Positions 50,683 through 58,877 of a stretch of DNA of 64,000 nucleotides are shown here, piece after piece. The DNA is from DASXRU01 sp034665305 (GTDB taxonomy: Bacteria > Acidobacteriota > Blastocatellia > Pyrinomonadales > Pyrinomonadaceae): assembly GCA_034665305.1 (NCBI GenBank), contig JAXDFZ010000010.1:248001-312000 (forward strand), given 5' to 3'. The notes beneath the pieces are model-generated. The model was not told the DNA's origin. It searched no databases and saw only the letters and a list, made by a program, of their open reading frames with translations. The translations under genes and the position numbers were made by a program. Within the stretch, counting starts at the first letter, position 1, and the number at the start of each line of letters is the position of its first letter.

Positions 50683-51819
50683 TTATAGCTTCCGCACAAA
50701 ACATTTGCCCGGCAGCGCCCGCACCAACTCGCGCATTTCGAGGGTCAGCAACGTCCCGGTTAACTGCGAAACAGTGAGCTTACTGGTTTCCACCAGGTCA
50801 TCAATGTGCGCCGGGTTGTCGGGAGAAAGCAACTTGAAAACCGTCCGCTCAGTTTCCGAGAGGTCCTGCGGCGTCAGCGCCAACTGGTTGATCAGCCCCT
50901 TTTCTTTGTCCTTGCGGCCCACCGGCGGCGGCAACATTCGCGCGGCGATCTGCGGCGGTAACTCCGCGGCGATGTCCTGCCATTGCTGCACTAATTTCGC
51001 GCCCGCTCCTTTAATTAAGTAATTCGTGCCGAACGACGTACGCGATGTTATGTTTCCGGGCAACGCGAAAACTTCCCGGTTCTGTTCCATCGCCAGCCGC
51101 GCCGTAATCAGTGAGCCGGAATTCTCCGCGGCTTCAATCACCAGCACGCCCAGACTCAAACCACTGATGACGCGGTTCCGGTAGGGAAAATTTTCCGACA
51201 CCGGAGGTGTACCCAGCGGGAACTGCGAAACGAGGGCCCCACCGCCGTCCAGAATTTGCTGGGCCAGCTTATGATGATCGCGCGGATAAACCTGATCCAG
51301 CCCGGTTCCCATCACCGCCACCGTGCGGCCGCCGGCTTCGAGGGCGCCCCGATGGGCCGCCGCATCAATGCCGCGGGCCAGGCCCGAAACGATCGTCACG
51401 CCCCGCTGCGCTAGTTCCCGCGAAAGCATGAGGGCCGAATTCTGCCCATATGTCGAACAGCGGCGCGAGCCGACGATGGCAATGCAGGGCTGGTCAAAAC
51501 ATTCCGACCACGCGCCCCTTACATAAAGGACAATCGGCGGATCGTAAATCTCGCGCAACAGGGGAGGGTAGATGCCGTCATCAAGGATCAGGATGTCTCC
51601 GCCGATTTTGCGGACTGCTTCAATTTCGCCTTCCGCGCGGGCGTGGGCCTCGCGGGCAATCAAACTGTCGACAGCTTCGGGCAGTAATCGCACTTGTTCA
51701 ATCTCTACACGGCTGGCGCCGAAGATGGCTTCGACCGAGCCAAAGTGTTCCAGCAGTTTGAGCGCCCCGCGCGGCCCCACGCCGGAAGTCATGTTTAAGG
51801 CGACCCAATCACTTAACAT
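50683..51819 (-). CDS. dprA: DNA-processing protein DprA
   Basis: Binds incoming single-stranded DNA and loads RecA during natural transformation. Seen: 378 residues from ATG. A helical N-terminal region (SGVGPRGALKLLEHFGSVEA, an HhH-like motif) precedes the Rossmann-like core with IAIVGSRRCSTYGQ, TIVSGLARGIDAAAHRGAL and FPYRNRVISGLSLGVLVIEA. The core end GSLITARLAMEQNREVFALPG is fully conserved. A C-terminal winged-helix region (about 310-378: HIDDLVETSKLTVSQLTGTL) is present as in many DprA proteins. It is the first gene of the dprA-topA pair. Confidence 0.95.
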   Translation of the reverse strand: MLSDWVALNMTSGVGPRGALKLLEHFGSVEAIFGASRVEIEQVRLLPEAVDSLIAREAHARAEGEIEAVRKIGGDILILDDGIYPPLLREIYDPPIVLYVRGAWSECFDQPCIAIVGSRRCSTYGQNSALMLSRELAQRGVTIVSGLARGIDAAAHRGALEAGGRTVAVMGTGLDQVYPRDHHKLAQQILDGGGALVSQFPLGTPPVSENFPYRNRVISGLSLGVLVIEAAENSGSLITARLAMEQNREVFALPGNITSRTSFGTNYLIKGAGAKLVQQWQDIAAELPPQIAARMLPPPVGRKDKEKGLINQLALTPQDLSETERTVFKLLSPDNPAHIDDLVETSKLTVSQLTGTLLTLEMRELVRALPGKCFVRKL

Positions 51820-51824
51820 TGCGG

Positions 51825-51864
51825 AATGCGGATTTCGGAATGCGGATTCAAAGCCAACAAAAAC
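51825..51864. repeat. GCGGAATGCGGATT repeat between dprA and the four-helix gene
   Basis: GCGGAATGCGGATTTCGGAA and another GCGGATT unit. Its mirror partner stands at 52247-52276, on the other side of the four-helix-bundle gene, so the gene may be bracketed by an inverted repeat pair. Confidence 0.55.
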
Positions 51865-52209
51865 TCAAACCCGCCTGGAACTCCGGGGGGTATTGATAGA
51901 CGACACAGTGATTGCCAAAATCTCATCCGTTTCCTTAAGAATACTTTGCACGCGGTTACGCTTGAGAAGCCCGGCATCAATCGATAGATCAATCCAGTAC
52001 ATCGTCTCGTCTGCTTCTTCCTCGACTATGCCCATTTTCGAAATGAAATCCGGCTTTGACTTAGCCCTACACGCCGCTCGGTAATTCGCCCCCACAGACG
52101 TTCCGCAACGTAAGATTTGATTCCGTATCACGTTGCCTGTTGGAGTGTTCGGCAAGCTTTCTGCCAAACGAATAATTCGCAAGGCGTATACGCGGGTCCT
52201 CGTTTTCAT
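51865..52209 (-). CDS. Four-helix-bundle protein (23S rRNA intervening-sequence type)
   Basis: Seen: the ATG at 52209 has GAAGAG just upstream and gives 114 residues; the longer open frame overlaps selC and repeats and is rejected. The sequence MKTRTRVYALRIIRLAESLP, NQILRCGTSVGANYRAACRA, then EEEADETMYWIDLSIDAGLL matches the small four-helix-bundle family. Known: these proteins were first seen encoded in intervening sequences of 23S rRNA genes and are also common as isolated genes; their function is not established. Here it lies between dprA and selC, bracketed by GATTGCGG-type repeats, which fits a mobile cassette. Confidence 0.88.
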   Translation of the reverse strand: MKTRTRVYALRIIRLAESLPNTPTGNVIRNQILRCGTSVGANYRAACRAKSKPDFISKMGIVEEEADETMYWIDLSIDAGLLKRNRVQSILKETDEILAITVSSINTPRSSRRV

Positions 52210-52278
52210 CTCTTCAGGAGTCGTGCCCTTCGCCCTCCAGTCCAATCCGCAATCCGAAATCCGCATTCCGCAATCGGA

Positions 52279-52377
52279 TGGCGGAGGCGTGTAGGAATCG
52301 AACCTACCTGAGCCTGTTCTCACAGTCTCACTGACGGTTTTGAAGACCGCGCCGTTCACCAGAACAGATGCGCCTCC
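52279..52377 (-). tRNA. selC: tRNA-Sec(TCA)
   Basis: 99 nt with encoded CCA. The 8-bp acceptor GGAGGCGC pairs with 83-90 (one G-U); G73; anticodon stem CGGT/ACCG around CTTCAAA (UCA); long variable arm (TGAGACTGTGAGAACAGGCT region); T-arm GTAGG/CCTAC. These are the known features of bacterial selenocysteine tRNA, first charged with Ser by SerRS. selA, selB and selD are not in the window. Confidence 0.93.
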
Positions 52378-52513
52378 ACGTTGCAGTGGCAGCTAGATCC
52401 CCCCTGTTGTCGCTCCGAAGGCTGAAACCCTACGCGTGCTGCGACGGAACTGTCAAGCAGGAGCCCGAACTCGCGTGTGAAAGCGGATAACGTGTTTTAT
52501 GCAACGCCCCAAC

Positions 52514-52543
52514 TTGACCCTTCACGCCCAACCCGGTTAGGAT
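52514..52543 (+). promoter_or_regulatory. Candidate boxC promoter
   Basis: TTGACC (52514-52519) and TAGGAT (52538-52543) are spaced by 18 nt, about 115 nt before the boxC ATG. A palindromic operator follows directly. Confidence 0.45.
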
Positions 52544-52549
52544 ATTGGC

Positions 52550-52565
52550 TCGAACGAACGTTCGA
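52550..52565. promoter_or_regulatory. Palindromic operator upstream of boxC
   Basis: TCGAACGAACGTTCGA is a perfect inverted repeat (7+2+7) placed 6 bp downstream of the -10, where a bound repressor would block transcription. The TetR protein encoded at 56594 is a plausible ligand-responsive binder. Confidence 0.55.
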
Positions 52566-52656
52566 ACCGATGGTATAAGGCGAGCATTTAGGCCCGATAT
52601 TGCTTAATTGGTCCTCTTGCGCTGCCATCGCAGTTCGGAAATCAAAAGAGGTGTGA

Positions 52657-54285
52657 ATGATTAATTTTCAGACGTCACCGGACCAATACCGGCACTGGCA
52701 ACTCAGTGTGGACGGCGCGGTGGCCACTCTTTCCATGGACGTCCAGGAGGACGCCACCCTCGCAGAAGGTTACAAGCTGAAGCTCAACTCTTATGACCTG
52801 GGTGTGGATATTGAACTCGCCGATGCCGTGCAGCGTTTGCGCTTTGAACACCCGGAAGTTCGCGTCGTGGTCGTTACCAGTTTAAAGCCCCGTATCTTTT
52901 GTGCGGGCGCGAACATCTACATGCTGGGCACGTCGTCGCACGCTTTTAAAGTTAACTTCTGCAAATTTACCAACGAGACGCGCTGCGCCATCGAGGATGA
53001 TTCGCACCATTCCGGGCGTCGATACCTGGCGGCGCTGAACGGCACCGCTTCCGGCGGTGGCTATGAACTGGCGATTGCCTGCGATGAAATCTATCTGGTT
53101 GATGACGGTAACTCTGCAGTGTCGCTGCCTGAGGTTCCGCTGTTGGGTGTACTGCCGGGGACGGGCGGTCTAACGCGTCTGGTCGACAAGCGAAAAGTGC
53201 GCCGCGATCGCGCCGATGTTTTTTCCACGCTTGCTGAAGGTTTGAAAGGGAAACGCGCGAAGGATTGGGGACTGATTGACGATACGTTCGCTACCAGCAA
53301 GTTTCAGGAGTCTATCGACGCGCGCGTGCGCAAGATAATAAGTGGTTCTCCGCGCGAGGGTTTGAGCGGCATCAAACTGAGTCGACTCAGTTTTGAGGAG
53401 AGTGCGGACAGCCGCGATTACAAGTACGTCAGTTGTAAATTGAATCGTGAGCAGCGCTATGCCGATCTCACCGTGCGCGGTCCGGAAGCGGATCTGCCCG
53501 CGACTCCTGATGAAATTGCGCAACTGGGCGACAGCTATTGGGCGCTGCAGGCGTATCGCGAACTCGACGATCTCCTGCTGCACTTGCGGGTAAACGAACC
53601 TGAGATCGGTCTCGTGTGCCTCCGCACGGCGGGAGAGATTGACAACGTGTTGGCGGTCGATAAAACGCTGGCAGCAAATCGCGATCATTGGCTGGTGCGC
53701 GAGATGATCGCGCACATGGCGCGCGTACTGCGCCGTCTGGATCTGACAGCGAAGAGTCTTTTCGCGATCGTTGAGCCGGGAAGTTGTTTCGCCGGCAATC
53801 TGTTGGAACTGGCGCTGGCATCTGATCGAACCTACATGCTGAACAATCCGGATGAGGTGGTTGAACTGGCGGTTAGCGAGCTGAACGCTGGTGCCTTCCC
53901 GATGGGCAACGGTTTGACCCGGTTGCGATCCCGATTTCTGGCCACACCGGAAAAAGTGGATGAGGTTCTGGCCAATGAAGGCCGTCTGGATACCGCTGCC
54001 GCAGATGACGCCGGATTGATCACTTTTGCGCCCGACGATTTGGATTGGGAAGATGAAATCCGTGTCGCCATTGAAGAGCGCACTTCACTGTCGCCGGACG
54101 CATTGACCGGGATGGAAGCGTCGCTTCGTTTTGCCGGGCCGGAAACCATGGACACTAAAATCTTTGGCCGATTGACGGCATGGCAAAACTGGATTTTCCA
54201 AAGACCAAACGCGGTGGGCCCGCAAGGCGCGCTGACAAATTATGGGAAGCCGACGCAGGCGCAGTTTGATTATAAGCGGACATGA
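52657..54285 (+). CDS. boxC: Benzoyl-CoA-dihydrodiol lyase (2,3-epoxybenzoyl-CoA hydrolase) BoxC
   Basis: Opens the 2,3-epoxybenzoyl-CoA ring hydrolytically, giving 3,4-dehydroadipyl-CoA semialdehyde and formate, the second step of the aerobic box pathway. Seen: 542 residues, the doubled-crotonase length of BoxC. The N-terminal crotonase half has PRIFCAGANIYMLGTSSHAFKV across about 84-105, LNGTASGGGYELAIACDE and LGVLPGTGGLTRLV. The second half has degenerate crotonase blocks (LFAIVEPGSCFAGNLLELAL). The C terminus ends FDYKRT. ATG at 52657 with AGAGG upstream. It is the first gene of a cluster with boxB 0.6 kb downstream. No boxA nearby. Confidence 0.95.
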   Translation: MINFQTSPDQYRHWQLSVDGAVATLSMDVQEDATLAEGYKLKLNSYDLGVDIELADAVQRLRFEHPEVRVVVVTSLKPRIFCAGANIYMLGTSSHAFKVNFCKFTNETRCAIEDDSHHSGRRYLAALNGTASGGGYELAIACDEIYLVDDGNSAVSLPEVPLLGVLPGTGGLTRLVDKRKVRRDRADVFSTLAEGLKGKRAKDWGLIDDTFATSKFQESIDARVRKIISGSPREGLSGIKLSRLSFEESADSRDYKYVSCKLNREQRYADLTVRGPEADLPATPDEIAQLGDSYWALQAYRELDDLLLHLRVNEPEIGLVCLRTAGEIDNVLAVDKTLAANRDHWLVREMIAHMARVLRRLDLTAKSLFAIVEPGSCFAGNLLELALASDRTYMLNNPDEVVELAVSELNAGAFPMGNGLTRLRSRFLATPEKVDEVLANEGRLDTAAADDAGLITFAPDDLDWEDEIRVAIEERTSLSPDALTGMEASLRFAGPETMDTKIFGRLTAWQNWIFQRPNAVGPQGALTNYGKPTQAQFDYKRT

Positions 54286-54329
54286 TTTCTAACCAGGGCA
54301 GCCTGATGCAAGTAGGAAAGGATTTTAGG

Positions 54330-54902
54330 ATGAACAAATCGACGGTACGTTTTATTAATGCGATGGCAGTAATAGTTGTTTTCGGTGCGCAGTTGGCCAG
54401 TCCGGCAATTGCGAAACCGATGCGCTCCACGACCCAGGCGAGCGCCCGCCTGCCGATCAAATTCAAAACTCCGAGTGGCTATATGGCGGTGGATTTTCCG
54501 GGCCACACCGGCAAATTGCTGCTGGATCCGAAGAAACCCGGGGGAATGTTTGTAGCATATCCAAAAGAGGGCCAAACGGTGGACGCCTTCATCGATGAAG
54601 TGAAAAAGATGGTAGCGGACATGTTTCTGCATGAAGCAAAAGAGCCGGTGGTTTGGGACGTGAAACCATTACAGTCGCACCAGGACGTAACTGCTCAATC
54701 AGGCAACGTGTTGACTACAGCTGATGAAAAGTTCGAACTGCAGATTGCTTATTACGTTCGCAACGAGGGCATCACGTACGGCTATTTCGCCATGAGGCAC
54801 AAGAAGAGCAAGGGAGAGGATGCCAAGTTTGTTGATGAGACAGGAGCGGGCGTAAAAGCTTTCGATGAACTGGCGAAGTCAATTAGCGAGACAAAGAATT
54901 GA
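54330..54902 (+). CDS. Secreted protein between boxC and boxB, function unknown
   Basis: Seen: the ATG at 54330 (190 residues) is preferred because AAAGGA lies about 8 nt upstream and a signal peptide follows directly (MAVIVVFGAQLASPAIAKP); upstream ATGs in the same frame lack these. The mature region has MAVDFPGHTGKLLLDPKKPGG and GMFVAYPKEGQTVDAFIDEV, alternating strands and helices. No cysteines and no recognised motif. It ends 11 nt before boxB and starts 44 nt after boxC, so it is almost certainly in the box operon. Inference: a periplasmic protein linked to uptake or stress during aromatic degradation. I cannot support more. Confidence 0.65.
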   Translation: MNKSTVRFINAMAVIVVFGAQLASPAIAKPMRSTTQASARLPIKFKTPSGYMAVDFPGHTGKLLLDPKKPGGMFVAYPKEGQTVDAFIDEVKKMVADMFLHEAKEPVVWDVKPLQSHQDVTAQSGNVLTTADEKFELQIAYYVRNEGITYGYFAMRHKKSKGEDAKFVDETGAGVKAFDELAKSISETKN

Positions 54903-54913
54903 TAGGTGCAGCT

Positions 54914-56320
54914 ATGAATCTATACGATCGCATTCCTAACAACGTAAATCTGTCCGAAGATAAAAAACTTCAGCGGGCGCTGGAGAAGTGGCTGCCGAAC
55001 TATCTCGACTGGTGGTGCGAAATGGGGCCGGACGGATTTCAGCAGAAAGACGTCTACCTGCGCACCGCGATCAGCGTCGAGCCGGAGGGTTGGGCCCACT
55101 TCGATTACGTGAAGATGCCTGACTACCGTTGGGGCATTTTCCTTGAGCCGCCAAAGCCTGATGCGAAAATCGGTTTTGGCGATAACTATGGCCAGCCGGC
55201 GTACCAGGAAGTCCCTGGCGAGTTCCGCAACTCTTTGCGCCGCATCATTGTGACGCAGGGTGATACTGAGCCGGCTTCGGTGGAACAGCAGCGCGAGCTC
55301 GGCAAGACGTGCCCTTCGCTTTACGACATGCGCAATCTGTTTCAGGTAAACGTTGAAGAGGGCCGTCATCTCTGGGCTATGGTGTACCTGCTGCAACGTT
55401 ACTTCGGCCGCGATGGTCGTGACGAGGCCGATGCGTTGTTGGAGCGCCGCAGCGGAAATCCGGACAAACCGCGCATCCTGGAAGCTTTTAATCAACCCTG
55501 CGATGACTGGCTTAACTTTTTCTGCTTCACGATGTTTACGGATCGCGACGGTAAGTATCAATTGTCGGCCCTGGCGGAATCGGGGTTCGAGCCCCTCGCG
55601 CGCACTTGTCAGTTCATGCTGACGGAAGAAGCCCATCACATGTTCGTCGGCGAGACGGGCATCGGCCGGGTGGTTAAGCGTACCGCGCAACTCATGCGCG
55701 AAAGCACCGATGGCGATGTGCGCGCGCTCGGCGGCATTCCTCTGGACATCATTCAGCGTTACATAAACTTCTGGTACAGCTATTCGCTCGATCTGTTTGG
55801 CGGTGAGATCAGTTCCAACGCCGCGGATTTCTTTGCCGCCGGTTTGAAAGGCCGCTATCAGGAGCAGCGGAAATACGACGAGCACCTCGCGGCGAACGAC
55901 GTTTACACCTTGATGGGGATTGAAGGCGGAAAACTGACGCCGCGCGAAGTCCCGGTGCGGAACGCGCTGAACGAAGTATTGCGTCAGGAGTATGTGAAGG
56001 ATTCCGAACGGGCACTGGCGCGCTGGAACAAGTATCTGGCAGAAGGCGGCGTCAGCGAAACGCTTTATTTGCCGAACACGCGTTTCCATCGTCACGTCGG
56101 CGAGTATGCGCAACACGCTTTCGATATTGAGGGTAACCTAATCACGGCGGAAGAATTTGAGCGTCGCAAACCGGAGTGGTTACCGACGATGGCGGATCGC
56201 GAATACGTGCGCAGCCTGATGCATCCGGTCACCGAGCCGGGCAAGATCGCCGGATGGATCGCGCCCCCGGCCGCGGGCGTCAAGGGCAAGCCTTTTGAAT
56301 TTGAGTATGTACGTTTATGA
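54914..56320 (+). CDS. boxB: Benzoyl-CoA 2,3-epoxidase subunit BoxB
   Basis: The diiron oxygenase component that converts benzoyl-CoA to 2,3-epoxybenzoyl-CoA with O2 and electrons from BoxA. Seen: 468 residues from the ATG at 54914 (AGGTG just upstream; a TTG 15 nt earlier is rejected). Ferritin-like diiron ligand motifs: a Glu in FQVNVEEGRHLWAM with ExxH-like spacing, and a second in LTEEAHHMFVGETG. The N-terminal block NYLDWWCEMGPDGFQ and the C-terminal SLMHPVTEPGKIAGWIAPP are typical of BoxB. The family-length protein is complete. BoxA, the FAD/iron-sulfur reductase, is not visible in the window. Confidence 0.96.
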   Translation: MNLYDRIPNNVNLSEDKKLQRALEKWLPNYLDWWCEMGPDGFQQKDVYLRTAISVEPEGWAHFDYVKMPDYRWGIFLEPPKPDAKIGFGDNYGQPAYQEVPGEFRNSLRRIIVTQGDTEPASVEQQRELGKTCPSLYDMRNLFQVNVEEGRHLWAMVYLLQRYFGRDGRDEADALLERRSGNPDKPRILEAFNQPCDDWLNFFCFTMFTDRDGKYQLSALAESGFEPLARTCQFMLTEEAHHMFVGETGIGRVVKRTAQLMRESTDGDVRALGGIPLDIIQRYINFWYSYSLDLFGGEISSNAADFFAAGLKGRYQEQRKYDEHLAANDVYTLMGIEGGKLTPREVPVRNALNEVLRQEYVKDSERALARWNKYLAEGGVSETLYLPNTRFHRHVGEYAQHAFDIEGNLITAEEFERRKPEWLPTMADREYVRSLMHPVTEPGKIAGWIAPPAAGVKGKPFEFEYVRL

Positions 56321-56329
56321 AGAACGATC

Positions 56330-56580
56330 TAACTCTTTCTCGACGCGTAGCGTCGACGGAATTTAGCCGTGGCTTTCAAGCCACGGATCGGTCGTTTGGG
56401 AAAGCAGTGATCGTCGCGTCAGCGACGGTGGAGGCAAAGCCGTGGAAACAACGTCCAATGGTTCCGAGAAGAGGTTCCATCGTCGCTGACGCGACGAATA
56501 AGCTTTAGCCGGGTGCGCAATCCCGGTCTTGAAAGACCGGGCTAAACTCAACCGTCGCTCCGCGACGAGCACAAAATACA
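56330..56580. repeat. Hairpin-rich spacer (CGTCGCGTCAGCGACGG family)
   Basis: GTCGCGTCAGCGACGGTGGA near 56413 is mirrored by ATCGTCGCTGACGCGACGAA near 56478. Smaller hairpins GCCGTGGC...GCCACGG and GCCCGGTCTTTCAAGACCGG-like pairs flank it. No gene in this 270-bp gap. Confidence 0.75.
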
Positions 56581-56593
56581 AAGCACAGCCGTC

Positions 56594-57277
56594 ATGCAAG
56601 ATCTTTCGCGTCACGATCAGAAGTTAGAATTCATCCTGCGCACGGCCGCGGGCATCTTTGCCGAGAAGAGTTACCATTCCACCTCGATGCGTGACATTTC
56701 GCGCGCCACGGGGGTCAGTCTCGCCGGCCTTTATCATTACTGTCGTTCAAAAGAAGAACTGCTGTTCCTGATTCAGGACAATTGTTTTGCGCGCGTGCTG
56801 CAGCGGCTGGAAGAGCGCTTGCGCGAAACGGCTGATCCGGTTGAAAAGCTCCGCATCTTTATCGAAAACCATCTGTCGTTCTTTGCCGCTAATATGGCGG
56901 AGATGAAGGTCCTGTCACATGAGGCCGAATCACTGGAGGCAGAACTGCACGCGCGCGTGTCCGGGAAAAAACAGAATTACACGAAACTCGCCCGCGGCAT
57001 TCTCGAGGAAGCGCAGCAACTGCACGCGCGCAATCCGGCGATTGATCTGACAGTCGCGACTTACGCTCTGTTCGGAATGATGAACTGGATTTACAATTGG
57101 TACGACCCGCACGGCAAGCTTTCGGTGGACCAGGTGGTAAGGAACATCATGCGCTTGTTTTTTTCCGGTTTTTTGGGAGGCGCGGCTGTTGAGGCGCTGG
57201 GAGCGGAGTCGGCGAATAGTGCGGAACAGCTGAGTGTCTGGAGCGCGCCCCTGCAACCCGGCAATGCGCATTCTTAG
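56594..57277 (+). CDS. TetR/AcrR family regulator near box genes
   Basis: Seen: 227 residues from ATG. The TetR HTH has TAAGIFAEKSYHSTSMRDIS and GVSLAGLYHYCRSKEELLFL. The ligand domain is helical (LEERLRETADPVEKLRIFIE). A ~30-residue Ala/Glu-rich tail (AVEALGAESANSAEQ) is extra relative to typical TetR proteins. Known: TetR proteins with HTH blocks ending YHYCRSKEELLF often control fatty-acyl or aromatic-CoA catabolism. Inference: it regulates the box and enoyl-CoA hydratase genes around it, perhaps through the palindrome at 52550. It is not BoxR, which is an XRE-type protein fused to a shikimate-kinase-like domain. Confidence 0.85.
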   Translation: MQDLSRHDQKLEFILRTAAGIFAEKSYHSTSMRDISRATGVSLAGLYHYCRSKEELLFLIQDNCFARVLQRLEERLRETADPVEKLRIFIENHLSFFAANMAEMKVLSHEAESLEAELHARVSGKKQNYTKLARGILEEAQQLHARNPAIDLTVATYALFGMMNWIYNWYDPHGKLSVDQVVRNIMRLFFSGFLGGAAVEALGAESANSAEQLSVWSAPLQPGNAHS

Positions 57278-57337
57278 CAGTTCACGCAAAGCTTGGCCGG
57301 CGGACCCACAATTTCGTATATCATGAGGAAACAATCC

Positions 57338-57829
57338 ATGACCGTTGCTCGCCCGCTTACGATTTTTCTTACGGCGCTGCTTCTCTTCGCGGCGTGCAGC
57401 CGACCTCCCGCGCCCGTGGCCGTTCGCCCAATTGACAACGTTCAGCCAACTCCTGGTGCGACCAACGTTCCGGCGCTTTCTGAACCAGAGGCCGCTCTAT
57501 TACAAGCCTGTGAAAAGAGCGACCTGAAAGCCGTCAAAGATCTTTTGGACAAAGGCGTGAGCATCAACGCCCGCGATCGGGACGGCCGCCAGCCGATAAT
57601 TGAGGCGACATACTGGCAGCACGCGGACGTTGTGAGGCTTCTGATTGAGCGGGCGGCGGACGTCAACGCGAAAAAAGTGGATGGCACGACGGCCCTCGAC
57701 TTTGCGATCAGCTTGCGCAATAAAGAGATCGAACAGATGTTGCGCCAGGCGGGCGCGGGTTCAGATCAGAAGCCGGCTGCTAAATCAGCAGCTGCGACGT
57801 CGCCTTCACCCGTGGCAACAACGAAGTAG
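57338..57829 (+). CDS. Ankyrin-repeat lipoprotein
   Basis: Seen: I start at the ATG at 57338 (163 residues) because GAGGAA lies about 7 nt upstream; ATGs at 57323 and earlier are less well placed. A lipoprotein signal (LTIFLTALLLFAAC) is followed by a Pro-rich linker. Two to three ankyrin repeats lie at about 48-145: EAALLQACEKSDLKAVKDLL, GVSINARDRDGRQPIIEAT, WQHADVVRLLIERAADVN and VDGTTALDFAISLRNKEIEQ. The C-terminal tail is Ala/Ser/Thr-rich. Known: ankyrin repeats mediate protein binding. Inference: an inner- or outer-membrane-anchored binding protein. It starts 60 nt after the TetR gene. Confidence 0.8.
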   Translation: MTVARPLTIFLTALLLFAACSRPPAPVAVRPIDNVQPTPGATNVPALSEPEAALLQACEKSDLKAVKDLLDKGVSINARDRDGRQPIIEATYWQHADVVRLLIERAADVNAKKVDGTTALDFAISLRNKEIEQMLRQAGAGSDQKPAAKSAAATSPSPVATTK

Positions 57830-57856
57830 TTTTTTTCTAACCGGAGTTATTCGAGC

Positions 57857-58693
57857 ATGGCAGAAGCAGAGGCAAAAGTGCAGTCGGAACCCACCGCCGC
57901 GAAGCAGTTGATTACCTACCGCGTTGATGATGGCGTAGCCGTCATCGAACTGAATGACCCGCCGGCTAATACATATAGCTACGAGATGATGCAGCAACTG
58001 GATCGCGCGATCCTGTCTGCGCGCATGGACGAAAGCGCCCAGGTAATTGTCATCACCGGCAGCGGCGAGAAGTTTTTTTGCGCCGGCGCTAACATCAATA
58101 TGCTGACGAGTGTCACGCCGGAGTTCAAATACTATTTCTGCCTGCACGCGAACGAAACGCTGTCACGATTGGAGGCGACGCCCAAATTAGTCGTCGCGGC
58201 AATCAATGGGCATTGTGTGGGCGGTGGTTTGGAAGTAGCGATGGCGGCCGATCTGCGGATTGCGCGCCAGGGCGCAGGCAAGTTGGGTTTGCCGGAAGTT
58301 TCACTTGGAGTCTTGCCCGGGACCGGTGGCACGCAACGATTGCTGCGCCTCGTGGGGAAGTCGAAAGCGATTGAGTTGATGGCGGCAGGCGAGCTGTTCG
58401 ATTTCGAAGAGGGCGAGCGGTTGGGAATCGTCAACAAAATCTTCGCAGCAGAATCCGGAAGCGAGTTCATGCAGCAGGCGATTGATTATGCGCGACGATT
58501 CACGCTGCCGGGCAAGGCGACGCGCGCGGTGGGTCGCATCAAGCTGGCAGTCCAGGCCGGCGGCGAAATGTCTTTCGAATCGGGCCTGGCGCTCGAGCGC
58601 GAGTTGCAACAGCAACTGTTTCAATCCGAAGACGCGAAGGAAGGCCTCGACGCCTACGTCAATAAACGGAAGCCGGAATTCAAGGGGAAATAA
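57857..58693 (+). CDS. Enoyl-CoA hydratase/isomerase family protein (paralogue 1)
   Basis: Seen: 278 residues from ATG. The crotonase fold has VIVITGSGEKFFCAGANINML (oxyanion-hole block), AINGHCVGGGLEVAMAADLR and SLGVLPGTGGTQRLLRLVGK, where the glutamate of the first catalytic position is in PEVSLGVLPG; the second Glu region follows. The C-terminal helices are complete, ending YVNKRKPEFKGK. Known: the family hydrates 2-enoyl-CoA or isomerises double bonds. Inference: it acts in the beta-oxidation-like steps after BoxC. It is the first of three related genes in 5 kb and starts 27 nt after the ankyrin gene. Confidence 0.9.
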   Translation: MAEAEAKVQSEPTAAKQLITYRVDDGVAVIELNDPPANTYSYEMMQQLDRAILSARMDESAQVIVITGSGEKFFCAGANINMLTSVTPEFKYYFCLHANETLSRLEATPKLVVAAINGHCVGGGLEVAMAADLRIARQGAGKLGLPEVSLGVLPGTGGTQRLLRLVGKSKAIELMAAGELFDFEEGERLGIVNKIFAAESGSEFMQQAIDYARRFTLPGKATRAVGRIKLAVQAGGEMSFESGLALERELQQQLFQSEDAKEGLDAYVNKRKPEFKGK

Positions 58694-58699
58694 GTTTCG

Positions 58700-58876
58700 A
58701 GTTTCGGGTTTCGAGTTCGACAGCGGTGAGGTCAGCACCGCCTCGCGGTAGCGAACTCCGAATCTGCGACCCACCCGCTACCGCGTGGTGGTACTGACCT
58801 CATGCTGAGACCTGAGACCTGAGATCTGAGACCTGAAACCTTGGACCTGAAACCTTAAACCCGAAACCTGAGACCG
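58700..58876. repeat. Mixed spacer repeats
   Basis: A GTTTCGAGTTTCGGGTTTCG unit, a CCGCCTCGCGGTAGCG/CGCTACCGCGTGGTGG inverted pair (58735-58790) and a GAGACCTGAGACCTGAGATC series (58805-58875) occur in a row. Confidence 0.75.
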
Positions 58877-58877
58877 C

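Noticed and set aside
54920..56116. 398-codon ORF antisense to boxB
   Set aside because: A shadow of the strongly supported boxB frame; composition mirrors the high-GC codon pattern and no motif is present.
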